Assembly: GCA_945870085.1 (NCBI GenBank)
Contig: CAMBQX010000075.1
Span: forward strand, 1 to 8,340
DNA from: Bifidobacterium breve
GTDB lineage: Bacteria; Actinomycetota; Actinomycetes; S36-B12
Direction of reading: 5' to 3'
Length of the DNA: 8,340 nucleotides
Below, in pieces: positions 1-7,448 of this stretch (positions within the stretch are counted from its first letter, which is position 1; every line of letters starts with the position of its first letter). A program made the translations under genes and the position numbers. The notes beneath the pieces are model-generated. The model made no database searches. It saw nothing but the letters and a program-made list of their open reading frames with translations, and had not been told where the DNA came from.

Positions 1-911
1 TTCAAGACAATGTCGAGCCCGTTGGCCATCACCGTCGCACTGGCACCGCCACCGATATCGAGGAAGTTCGCCGGCTTGATACCGCCGAACTCTTCGCCGG
101 CGTAGGCAACGACGTCGAGTGTGCTCATGACGAGACCGGCTCCATTACCGATGATGCCAACTTCACCATGAAGTTTTACGTAGTTAAGTTCGAGCTCCTT
201 CGCCCTTAGCTCAATCGGGTCGGTGCCTTCACGGTCGACGAAGTCGCCGTGGCTGGCATGGCGGTAGTTAGCATTGTCATCAAGAGTGACTTTGCCATCG
301 AGGGCCAGCACCTTGCCACTTGGCGCCAGCACCAATGGGTTGACTTCAACCAAAGTTGCATCTTCATCCACCATGACTTTCCATAGCTGCACCATGATCG
401 CAATAACTTGATCGCGCACCGCCGCCGGGAAGTTCGCGGCATCGACAATCTCGGTGGCCTTCTGCTCATCAACACCTTGCAGCGCATCAACGCGGATCAT
501 CGCCAGATCTTGTGGTCGGGTCGCGGCCACCTCTTCGATCTCTACGCCACCAGCGGTGCTCGCCATCGCGAGGAAGGCGCGGTTGGCCCGATCAAGTAAG
601 AACGAAACGTAGTACTCATCGGTTATGTCTGAAGCTTCAGCTACGAGCACCCGGTGCACAGTGTGGCCTTTGATGTCCATCCCGAGGATTGCCGCCGCGA
701 CATCCGCTGCCTCATCGGGATTCTGGGCGAGCTTGACTCCACCGGCCTTGCCACGCCCACCGGTCTTGACCTGGGCTTTAACGACCACTTGGCCGCCAAT
801 CTTGCGGGCGACCTCACGGGCGGCGTCGGGCGTTGAACACACTTCGCCGGGGGTGCCAGGGATCTGATGCTTGCCGAAAAGCTGCTTAGCTTGGTATTCG
901 TACAGATCCAC
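1..911 (-). CDS. sucC: Succinyl-CoA synthetase beta subunit (ADP-forming), 3' end cut by window edge
   Basis: This is the first 303 codons of SucC, which with SucD interconverts succinyl-CoA and succinate with nucleotide phosphorylation in the TCA cycle. The start is a GTG at 909-911. It has a GGAG five bases upstream and gives the typical N-terminus VDLYEYQAKQLF. The ATP-grasp domain is visible: the nucleotide-binding segment QVVVKAQVKTGGRGKAGGVK at residues 41-60, and VEVNPL at 188-193 with the metal-binding Glu189 and Asn191. The start of the CoA-ligase domain follows, with GNGAGLVMSTLD at 255-266 and ANFLDIGGGASA at 281-292, both very characteristic of SucC. Full-length family members are about 380-400 residues, so roughly the last quarter lies beyond position 1, where sucD would be expected next. 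It sits 53 bp downstream of the B12-binding mutase subunit on the same strand with no terminator seen between them, so the two are probably co-transcribed. Confidence 0.95.
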   Translation of the reverse strand, partial: MDLYEYQAKQLFGKHQIPGTPGEVCSTPDAAREVARKIGGQVVVKAQVKTGGRGKAGGVKLAQNPDEAADVAAAILGMDIKGHTVHRVLVAEASDITDEYYVSFLLDRANRAFLAMASTAGGVEIEEVAATRPQDLAMIRVDALQGVDEQKATEIVDAANFPAAVRDQVIAIMVQLWKVMVDEDATLVEVNPLVLAPSGKVLALDGKVTLDDNANYRHASHGDFVDREGTDPIELRAKELELNYVKLHGEVGIIGNGAGLVMSTLDVVAYAGEEFGGIKPANFLDIGGGASATVMANGLDIVL

Positions 912-964
912 TTAAACTCCCTGAGGCAGAAATCACGTCGGTGACGCCCCGAGCCTAGTGTCGA

Positions 965-1375
965 TCAGTTACTCGCGGTAAGGGTGCGACTGTGATCTTC
1001 GACCCATTCGACGATTGATGCGGTGGTGGCCCCCGGGGTGAAGATCTTGGCTACCCCCAATGCCTCCAATTCAGTGATGTCATCCTCGGGGATGATCCCT
1101 CCACCGAAAACGATGATGTCGCCAGCCTTGCGGGCCCGTAGCAGCTCCATGACGTCCGCAAACAAAGTGAGATGGGCACCAGACAAGATCGACAGCCCGA
1201 TGAAGTCAACGTCTTCTTGCACCGCAGCGTCAACCACCTGTGCAGGAGTTTGATGTAGACCGGTATAGATGACTTCGATGCCGGCATCACGCAGGGCCCG
1301 GGCCACCACTTTGGCACCCCGATCGTGCCCATCGAGCCCCGGCTTGGCAACAAGTACGCGAATTGGACCAGCCAT
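965..1375 (-). CDS. B12-binding small subunit of a methylmalonyl-CoA-mutase-family enzyme
   Basis: This 136-residue stand-alone cobalamin-binding domain is the small subunit of a two-part coenzyme-B12 acyl-CoA mutase (methylmalonyl-, isobutyryl- or 2-hydroxyisobutyryl-CoA mutase type). The base-off/His-on signature is intact: DGHDRG at residues 15-20, where His17 would ligate cobalt, then SIL at 62-64 and the GGG turn at 91-93. The N-terminus VLVAKPGLDGHDRGAKVVAR is typical of the family, and the length fits a single Rossmann-like B12 domain. The ATG at 1373-1375 is preceded by GAGGGG at six bases' distance. It has no catalytic barrel of its own; the obvious partner is the large subunit at 2326-3828, which is separated from it by the oppositely oriented PaaX-family gene. 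It heads the run into sucC. Which acyl-CoA is isomerised cannot be read from this subunit. Confidence 0.93.
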   Translation of the reverse strand: MAGPIRVLVAKPGLDGHDRGAKVVARALRDAGIEVIYTGLHQTPAQVVDAAVQEDVDFIGLSILSGAHLTLFADVMELLRARKAGDIIVFGGGIIPEDDITELEALGVAKIFTPGATTASIVEWVEDHSRTLTASN

Positions 1376-1422
1376 TAGGAACCCCTCTCCCGGTATTGCC
1401 AGATCTCGACGACCGCTGAAAG

Positions 1423-1434
1423 TACACTATAAAT
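1423..1434 (+). promoter_or_regulatory. Possible -10 region in the divergent mutase/PaaX-family promoter
   Basis: An AT-rich island, TACACTATAAAT, lies in the otherwise GC-rich 114-bp gap between the divergent small mutase subunit (starts 1375) and the PaaX-family gene (starts 1490). Read on the plus strand it offers TACACT or TATAAT-like TATAAA; read on the minus strand it offers TATAGT (1426-1431). I found no convincing -35 at the right spacing on either strand; a TTGCCA at 1396-1401 is 21 bp from TACACT, which is too far. The same hexamer TACACT occurs at 7870-7875 in the other divergent gap. This is a weak call from base composition and position only. Confidence 0.35.
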
Positions 1435-1446
1435 CGCTGGTCGACG

Positions 1447-1462
1447 GGGCCGGCACCGGCCC
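1447..1462. promoter_or_regulatory. 16-bp inverted repeat, candidate operator of the PaaX-family gene
   Basis: GGGCCGG-CA-CCGGCCC is a perfect 7+2+7 inverted repeat. It lies between the AT-rich possible -10 (1423-1434) and the ribosome-binding site AGGAGGT (1478-1484) of the PaaX-family gene. It would therefore sit just downstream of a plus-strand transcription start and upstream of the minus-strand mutase operon. PaaX-family proteins bind palindromic sites at the promoters they repress, so an autoregulatory operator is plausible. The arms consist only of G and C, which makes chance occurrence likelier in this genome, and a short RNA hairpin in the leader is an alternative. Confidence 0.4.
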
Positions 1463-1489
1463 ACTTGGAACTAACCTAGGAGGTAGCAG

Positions 1490-2320
1490 ATGGCTACCCC
1501 ACGTGACCTACGGCCTCAGTCACTGATCATTTCCATCTTCGGGGCCTACGGGCGAAACCTCGGTGGCTGGTTCTCTGTTAGCACACTTGTTTACCTGCTT
1601 AATGATGTCGGAGTCGACGACCCAGCGGTGCGTAGCGCCTTATCTCGATTCAAGCGCCGCAGAATCTTGATCTCGGAGAAAAAAGGTGGCGTTGCCGGGT
1701 ATTCACTTAGTGAATCTGCCTGGCAAACTTTCGACGTTGGAGATGCTCGAGTGCTACAGCGTCGAACCCCGCCTCCCAACGATGGTTGGGTGCTAGCCGC
1801 CTTCTCGATCCCTGAAAGTAAGCGTGACGTGCGTTACCGCCTGCGCTCGCGACTCGCCAAAGTCGGCTTCGCGCAAGTGGGGGGTGGGCTTTGGATAGCT
1901 CCAAGAGCCCTGGAACCTGATGCTCGCTACGTAGTACAAGCACTTGGCGTTCAAGATCATGTTGACATCTTCAGCGCAGAGCACACCGCATTTCGAAGCA
2001 CCGCCGATGCCGTGAACCAGTGGTGGGATTTACCCGCAATCGCGCACGAATATGAATCCTTCACCGCTGAATTTAAAAGTCTGCGCGCCAAATATGACCG
2101 GGCCACTAGTCCACCAATTAATGTTAAAGCCTTTACCGACTACACCCGAACCCTCACCGCTTGGCGGCCACTGCCGTACAACGACCCAGGGCTTCCGCGT
2201 GAATACTTGCCCAAAGCCTGGTCGGGTGATCAAGCGACCGCACTTTTCTATGCCTTGCACGATCAGCTAGCACCGGCGGCGCAGCAATATGTCGTTGATG
2301 TCGTTGGCGGCGCAAGCTAA
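1490..2320 (+). CDS. PaaX-family transcriptional regulator
   Basis: This 276-residue protein has the three-part PaaX layout. The N-terminal winged helix-turn-helix covers about residues 7-75: LRPQSLIISIFGAYGR at 7-22, then a recognition segment with AVRSALSRFKRRRIL at 46-60. The middle Cas2-like domain is about 98-170, with WVLAAFSIPESKRDVRYRLR at 100-119 and GGLWIAPRAL at 132-141. The C-terminal PaaX domain is about 178-270, with WRPLPYNDPGLPREYLPKAW at 225-244. PaaX represses phenylacetate degradation genes and is released by phenylacetyl-CoA; other members answer to other acyl-CoAs. The ATG at 1490 follows a near-perfect AGGAGGT at five bases' spacing. The gene lies between the two mutase subunit genes: divergent from the small one, convergent with the large one (5 bp between stops). 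I infer control of the surrounding acyl-CoA genes. The effector is unknown. Confidence 0.9.
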   Translation: MATPRDLRPQSLIISIFGAYGRNLGGWFSVSTLVYLLNDVGVDDPAVRSALSRFKRRRILISEKKGGVAGYSLSESAWQTFDVGDARVLQRRTPPPNDGWVLAAFSIPESKRDVRYRLRSRLAKVGFAQVGGGLWIAPRALEPDARYVVQALGVQDHVDIFSAEHTAFRSTADAVNQWWDLPAIAHEYESFTAEFKSLRAKYDRATSPPINVKAFTDYTRTLTAWRPLPYNDPGLPREYLPKAWSGDQATALFYALHDQLAPAAQQYVVDVVGGAS

Positions 2321-2325
2321 GACTG

Positions 2326-3828
2326 CTAGAACATGGTCGATGGCTGGCAAGGCCCGTATGTGTCACGCAACACATCGACTATCTCTCCAACAGTGGCATA
2401 TGCGGTGACCGCCTGCACACATGCCGGCACCACATTCGCACCGGCCGTAGCCGCTGCGCGCACCGCCGACAACCCGGCCGTGACGGCATCTTGATCGCGG
2501 GTCGCGCGCACCTGTTGCAAGCTTGCAATCTGGGTGCGTTCACTTTCCGGGTCCAGGGTGAACACCTCGAATGCCACCGGTTCGGTAACAAAAGTATTAA
2601 CCCCGATGACCGTCTTTTCGCCGGTGTCGATCGATTTCGCATATTTATAGGCGCTGTCACCTAGCTCAGTCTGGAAGTATCCCGACTCGATGCAACTTAG
2701 GGCTCCTCCTCGCTCAGCAATATTCGCCATCTCAGCCCATATTTCGGTTTCCAGATCATCGGTTAATTGCTCGAGTAGGTAACTACCACCAAGCGGGTCA
2801 ACCATTGAGGTGACACCGGTTTCAAACGCCACGATCTGCTGAGTGCGTAACGCCAACGTTGCCGCCATCTCGGTAGGCACGCCGAGAGCTTCATCATAGG
2901 CACAAACATGCATTGTTTGCACGCCACCAAGTGCGGCCGCCATGGCTTCGATTGAGGTCCGCACCACGTTGTTAAGCGGCTGCTGTGCTGTCAGCGATGA
3001 CCCAGCCGTGAACACGAAGATGCGCAACTGTTCTGAGCGCGGATCCTGCGCGTGGTAGGTATCGCGCATTAGTTTCGCCCATACCCGGCGCGCCGCCCGG
3101 AATTTGGCGATCTCGGGCAGGAAGTCCATGTTGCTTGACAAGAAAGTGAACAGGGTCGGCGCCACCGCATCAACGCTTAGGCCGCGCCGGACGGCTTCAT
3201 CCAGATAGGCGCGCGAGTTAGAGAAAGTAAATGCGATCTCCTGAACGGCGCTCGATCCTGATTCGCGAATGTGATAACCGCTCATGGCGAGTGACACCCA
3301 GCGTGGAATATTATTTGCGATGTGCTCGACTACATCGACTGAGAGTTTTAACCCAGCTGCCGCCGGGAATATCTGTGTTCCGCGAGCAAAATACTCCTTC
3401 AGTACGTCATTTTGAATGAATAATCCGAATTCATTTGGATTTACCCCTCGCTTTTTCGCCAGTGCCTCAAACATGGCGGCCCAGATGTAGCCGATCGAGT
3501 TGGCGGTGGTTCGAACTTGACTGATCTTCTCAAGTGGAATGCCATCCATCAGCACTTCAATATCGGCGAGGCTGTCAATGGCCACCCCCACTTTGCCAAC
3601 CTCACCGCGGGCAAGCTGATTATCGGAATCAAGGCCCATCTGAGTAGGTAGATCTAGTGCCACACTGAAGCCGGTTAACCCCTGATCAAGTAGTGAGCGA
3701 AAACGCTCGTTGGTTTCGTGCGCCGTACCGAAACCTGCGTACTGCCCCATCGTCCATACACCCGGATCAGCATTTATGCCCCGGGTATACGGGAACTCAC
3801 CTTGCTGCTCACGTGCCTGTGCTGTCAC
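2326..3828 (-). CDS. Large catalytic subunit of a B12-dependent acyl-CoA mutase, methylmalonyl-CoA-mutase family
   Basis: This 500-residue protein is the TIM-barrel catalytic part of a coenzyme-B12 acyl-CoA mutase and lacks a B12-binding domain, which the 965-1375 gene would supply. Landmarks are GEFPYTRG (10-17), WTMGQYAGFGTAHETNERF (25-43), SVALDLPTQMGLDSDN (55-70), QNDVLKEYFARG (139-150), SGYHIRESG (183-191), SLTAQQPLNNVVRTS (278-292), DPLGGSY (344-350) and IGVN (408-411). Aligned by eye to Propionibacterium MutB, it keeps Tyr89 (here 30), Ser114 (55), Gln197 (139), Arg207 (149) and His244 (186). It differs at Arg87 (Gly28), Thr195 (Phe137), His328 (Phe271) and Gln330 (Phe273). The usual LHTNS reads MHVCA. 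Tyr89 and Arg207 favour a carboxylate-bearing substrate, but specificity is open. The GTG start has GGAGG seven bases upstream and overlaps the preceding stop as GTGA. Confidence 0.9.
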   Translation of the reverse strand: MTAQAREQQGEFPYTRGINADPGVWTMGQYAGFGTAHETNERFRSLLDQGLTGFSVALDLPTQMGLDSDNQLARGEVGKVGVAIDSLADIEVLMDGIPLEKISQVRTTANSIGYIWAAMFEALAKKRGVNPNEFGLFIQNDVLKEYFARGTQIFPAAAGLKLSVDVVEHIANNIPRWVSLAMSGYHIRESGSSAVQEIAFTFSNSRAYLDEAVRRGLSVDAVAPTLFTFLSSNMDFLPEIAKFRAARRVWAKLMRDTYHAQDPRSEQLRIFVFTAGSSLTAQQPLNNVVRTSIEAMAAALGGVQTMHVCAYDEALGVPTEMAATLALRTQQIVAFETGVTSMVDPLGGSYLLEQLTDDLETEIWAEMANIAERGGALSCIESGYFQTELGDSAYKYAKSIDTGEKTVIGVNTFVTEPVAFEVFTLDPESERTQIASLQQVRATRDQDAVTAGLSAVRAAATAGANVVPACVQAVTAYATVGEIVDVLRDTYGPCQPSTMF

Positions 3829-5384
3829 TGTGGCGCCTCCGCATTTAGCTGCTCACGCAGCACCTTCTTGGCAATCTTGCCCGTAGAGTTGAGAGGGAAC
3901 TCCACAACTATTCGTACGTCCTTCGGTTTTTTATATGACGCCATTCGCGACTTGCAGTGCTCAAGCACTTGAGCCACTGTCACATTTGCGCCTGCTGCAA
4001 TAGTAATCAGAGCGGTGACATGCTGACCCCAGTCGGCATCTTCGACACCGATAACCGCCACCTCATGCACACCAGACACCTCCGCGATGACATCTTCGAT
4101 TTCGCGTGGATAAATGTTGTAGCCGCCCGAGATAATCATGTCGCCCTTACGGTCAACCAAGAACAGCCGTTCATCCCCATCACATCTACCTAAGTCACCG
4201 GTATAAAGCCAACCATCGCGCACCGCTTTTGTCACGGTCGGGTCTTGCCCAGCTTGCCCGTAGTAACCACGCATTACATGGTCACCGCGAGTTATGACCT
4301 CACCGACTTCACCGGTTGGTACGTCCTGGCCCAGCTCATCAACAATTCGAATTTCGACACCGTTACAGGGCAACCCGGCGCTCTTCAGGATTTCCGTGTC
4401 CCCTTCAATCCCGCGCCGATGGTCGGCTGGCCCCAGCACGGTGACCGGCGGGATCGCTTCGACCAAACCGTAGTACTGCGACATCCGTGGGGTGATGCGC
4501 TCAAAGCATTGCCTGATTTGCTCAGGCGGCATTGGGGCACCCGCATACCCGAGGATCTCCAGATTCGCCATTCGCTCAAGCGAAATATCTGGCATCGCTA
4601 GGAGCCGCGCCACCATTGTCGGCACGAGCGCCGTGGCATTGGCGCCTCGGTGTTCGAACGCATCAACGAGTGACTCCGGCTCAAACTTGGCCTGCACAAT
4701 TTGCCGCCCACCGAAAGTGAAATAGGGCAATACAAAAAGCCCACTGGTATGGGTTACCGGGCCCGCATGCACCCAACAGCTGTGTTCATCGGGCACCTTG
4801 CCTAAGAAGTCGGTGACAATATTGTGCAGACTCGCCATCCGGTTTCGGTGGGTTCGAATCGCACCCTTCGGATTGCCAGTCGTACCACTTGAATAGTTCA
4901 GTGAGACCAATGCATCAGGATCTACATTAAGTAGCAATGGCTCGGTTGATTGGGTATCGAGAAATCTCTCATATGGCCTGGCCCCGTCAGTACCGTCAGC
5001 TCCGCCATTGATAACGATGACGTGATCTACCATCGCTCGCACGCCCTCGGCATCGTCCCAGAACTTGGCATCAAGGATCAAAACTCGCGGGGTGCAGTCG
5101 GTCGCAATACGCACCCAATCGGTTGGGTGCAACCGGTAGTTGAGTGCCACTCGGCATAAGCCGGCGGTGCTGATGCCTAAGTCGGTTTCGATATACGTAT
5201 TTTGATTTGACTGAAGGTCAAGTACACGGTCGCCAGTCTCTAGGCCAAGGGCCCTCAGGCCGCGGGCAAGTTGCATGACACGTGAGCCGGTGCGTCCAAA
5301 AGTACTCGCGCCCTCGGGGCCGTCGAGAGCAATACGGTCGCGGTACTGACGCATTGATCGTGCTACGAGCCGGCCGACATCCAT
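3825..5384 (-). CDS. AMP-forming acyl-CoA synthetase (class I adenylate-forming enzyme)
   Basis: This 519-residue ligase would join a carboxylic acid to CoA through an acyl-adenylate, using ATP. The family motifs are all in order: P-loop YSSGTTGNPKG at 164-174; YYGLVE at 304-309, where the usual YGxTE threonine is Val308 but Glu309 is kept; GWLYTGDLG at 391-399 with the ribose-binding Asp397; the hinge region LVDRKGDMIISGGYNIYPRE at 409-428; and STGKIAKKVLRE at 500-511 with the adenylation lysine Lys503. It has no signal peptide or membrane segment, so it is cytoplasmic. Length and style fit the FadD/medium-chain or aryl-CoA ligase groups, but the acyl substrate cannot be read from sequence by eye. 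The ATG directly follows the TAG of the upstream gene with no gap, behind GAGGGG, and its TGA overlaps the mutase start by four bases. It thus hands its product operon-wise to the mutase. Confidence 0.92.
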   Translation of the reverse strand: MDVGRLVARSMRQYRDRIALDGPEGASTFGRTGSRVMQLARGLRALGLETGDRVLDLQSNQNTYIETDLGISTAGLCRVALNYRLHPTDWVRIATDCTPRVLILDAKFWDDAEGVRAMVDHVIVINGGADGTDGARPYERFLDTQSTEPLLLNVDPDALVSLNYSSGTTGNPKGAIRTHRNRMASLHNIVTDFLGKVPDEHSCWVHAGPVTHTSGLFVLPYFTFGGRQIVQAKFEPESLVDAFEHRGANATALVPTMVARLLAMPDISLERMANLEILGYAGAPMPPEQIRQCFERITPRMSQYYGLVEAIPPVTVLGPADHRRGIEGDTEILKSAGLPCNGVEIRIVDELGQDVPTGEVGEVITRGDHVMRGYYGQAGQDPTVTKAVRDGWLYTGDLGRCDGDERLFLVDRKGDMIISGGYNIYPREIEDVIAEVSGVHEVAVIGVEDADWGQHVTALITIAAGANVTVAQVLEHCKSRMASYKKPKDVRIVVEFPLNSTGKIAKKVLREQLNAEAPQ

Positions 5385-7448
5385 CTAGCGCCCCTCTACT
5401 TGCTGCAGTGAATTTACATCAAGTGAATCTGCGTACATGGCGTCCAATATCCAGCAGCCATCGTCTAATACAGCAACAGGATTTAGATCGAGTTCGAATC
5501 CAGTGGGCCACTCACGCGTACAACTAGCAAGACGGAGCACCATTCGAACGAAAGCCTCGAGGTCACTCGGAGCTGCTCCACGCGCACCAGCAAGCATCAG
5601 GGCAAGGGCGGTCTCGGCGATCATTTCGCGCACATCGAACTCATCAACTGGGAGTAACCGAACCGCCGCATCGGCGACGATCTCGGTAAGCACCCCGCCA
5701 ACGCCAATTGTTAATACTGGCCCAAGTGCACTTGGGGTAACACCCACAATGGCCTCGACCCCACCTTGAACGAATCTTTCGACCAGCACCTGGCCCCCGA
5801 GTGCTTCCAAACGAGTGAATACATCAACCGCATTTTTTTCAGTCACTCCCAGCACCACCCCGCCCGCATCACTTTTATGCAGGAGTCCAGGCACTATGGC
5901 TTTGCAGACGGCTAATCCACCAACTTGGGAAATGGCGTTTACCGCGTCCGATGCACTGCTAACCAGCACCGACTCAGGAACAGGTAATCCGGCCGCCGCG
6001 AGAATTTGCTTTACCTGTTTTTCAGAAGCTCCTACCTCCGGCACCTGCGCGATGGAACCAGCGGGAATGGCTCTGGTGCGTCGCTGCGAGGTGGCGTGCA
6101 AAGCTTGCAAAGCGGCTACCGCTCTTTCGGGTGTTGGATAAACGGGCACCCCATTGGCTGCTAGAACCGCAGCACCTTCGGGCGCGAGGGAGGCAGCACC
6201 GGTTCGTACCGCCAGAACAGGTAGCCCGGTACGAGTTCGTACGGCGCCGAGGGCGCGAGCAATTCGGGTGACATCCGCACCGACCAAGACAGCGAAACAG
6301 GCGACAATTGCATCAACGCCTGGATCGGCAGCCAATCGGTCAACACACTTCTCAAATAGTCCTGGCTCAGCCATTACCGCCGCAGTGACATCAACAGGAT
6401 TAGTCGCATTGCCATAACTGGGCACGACCGCACTTAAGTCAGCAATGGTTGCGGGTTCAAGTTCAGCAAGTTGCATTCGGCAGGCCTCGATCGCATCGGC
6501 CGCCAAAATTCCGCTGCCACCTGAGGTGGTGACAATCCCGATCCGCTTTCCGAGCATGCGCGCACCCGTTGCAAATAGCGCCCCCGCGTCAAGCAATGCG
6601 TCAATATCAGCAACGCGTGCGATGCCCGCCTGCCGAAGTGCCGAATCAACGACTTTGTCCGCAGACGCAAGTGCGCCGGTATGTGAGGCCGCGGCCTTCG
6701 CCCCTGCCTCACTGCGTCCTGCCTTGACTACTGCAATTGGCTTCACCGCAGCAGCCTTGGCGAGTGCACTTATGTCACCTAATGACTCGATGTACATAAG
6801 CACGGCATCGATCGATGGGTCATCAACTAGCCTCGCAGCGACATCGACGGCGGTGACATCGGCTTCATTGCCGGTGGTGACTGCAATGCCGATTGGTACG
6901 CCACGTTCGATCCCCAAAGAGAGCGCACCAAAACCTAGCGCACCTGATTGACTAACGAGCGCAACATTGCCCGCGGGTATCGGAGTCGACGCCGCCGAGA
7001 ACACCGGGCTAAAGGTGGCTAGTACCCGGGCCGGGCCGCCAACCGCACCGATGCAATTAGGACCGACTAAACGCATGCCGTGCGCGCGCGCAACTCGCAC
7101 CAATTCCGCCTGCACCTTTGCACCGTCAGCACCGGTCTCGGCAAACCCCGATGTCATCACAATGCACACTGAAGTGCCTACCTGGGCGCATTCGGTGACG
7201 GCCGCGAGTACTGCTGAGGCGGGCACCATTACCAGCGCCAAGTCCACCGACCGTCCGATTTCGGCCATGCAACTGAAGGCCGGCAACCCCATTATCTGAC
7301 CACCTTTGGGATTAACAGGGGCGATAAAGCCCGGGTATTCGTACTTTTGCAAGTATTCGATGGGCAGCCGACCCATCGCTCCGGGTCTATCGGTGGCACC
7401 AATTACCGCGATAGCGTCAGCCGCCCAAATTGCCCGCAGATCGCTCAC
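5385..7448 (-). CDS. ADP-forming acyl-CoA synthetase (acetate--CoA ligase family, fused alpha-beta)
   Basis: This 687-residue fusion is of the NDP-forming acyl-CoA synthetase type, which makes acyl-CoA from acid, CoA and ATP through a phosphohistidine, or runs in reverse to make ATP. The CoA-binding Rossmann domain covers about residues 5-135, with AVIGATDRPGAMG at 14-26 and GPNCIG at 129-134. Succinyl-CoA-ligase-like domains follow: VSQSGALGFG at 165-174, the swinging-loop SHTGALA at 255-261 with the phosphorylatable His256, and TTSGGSGILAADA at 307-319. The C-terminal ATP-grasp domain is about 465-675, with GLLHKSDAGGVVLGV at 521-535, GVGGVLTEI at 582-590 and ELDLNP at 652-657. Length is normal for the fused form. 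The GTG start overlaps the stop of the RidA-like gene as GTGA and has no ribosome-binding site of its own, so translation is probably coupled. It shares ancestry with SucCD. The acid used is unknown. Confidence 0.92.
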   Translation of the reverse strand: MSDLRAIWAADAIAVIGATDRPGAMGRLPIEYLQKYEYPGFIAPVNPKGGQIMGLPAFSCMAEIGRSVDLALVMVPASAVLAAVTECAQVGTSVCIVMTSGFAETGADGAKVQAELVRVARAHGMRLVGPNCIGAVGGPARVLATFSPVFSAASTPIPAGNVALVSQSGALGFGALSLGIERGVPIGIAVTTGNEADVTAVDVAARLVDDPSIDAVLMYIESLGDISALAKAAAVKPIAVVKAGRSEAGAKAAASHTGALASADKVVDSALRQAGIARVADIDALLDAGALFATGARMLGKRIGIVTTSGGSGILAADAIEACRMQLAELEPATIADLSAVVPSYGNATNPVDVTAAVMAEPGLFEKCVDRLAADPGVDAIVACFAVLVGADVTRIARALGAVRTRTGLPVLAVRTGAASLAPEGAAVLAANGVPVYPTPERAVAALQALHATSQRRTRAIPAGSIAQVPEVGASEKQVKQILAAAGLPVPESVLVSSASDAVNAISQVGGLAVCKAIVPGLLHKSDAGGVVLGVTEKNAVDVFTRLEALGGQVLVERFVQGGVEAIVGVTPSALGPVLTIGVGGVLTEIVADAAVRLLPVDEFDVREMIAETALALMLAGARGAAPSDLEAFVRMVLRLASCTREWPTGFELDLNPVAVLDDGCWILDAMYADSLDVNSLQQVEGR

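Noticed and set aside
206..490. 94-codon open frame on the minus strand.
   Set aside because: It overlaps sucC in another frame; the SucC reading frame is unmistakable through this stretch.
912..964. Possible terminator between the mutase small subunit and sucC.
   Set aside because: Only a four-base-pair dyad (TCAC/GTGA) is present and no U-tract follows, so read-through is more likely.
4245..4601. 118-codon open frame on the plus strand.
   Set aside because: It is antisense to the AMP-forming synthetase, whose motifs are continuous through this stretch, and its translation shows no family motif.
6445..6951. 168-codon open frame on the plus strand.
   Set aside because: It lies wholly antisense to the ADP-forming synthetase, is rich in Ala/Ser as mirror frames of GC-rich genes are, and has no ribosome-binding site or domain.
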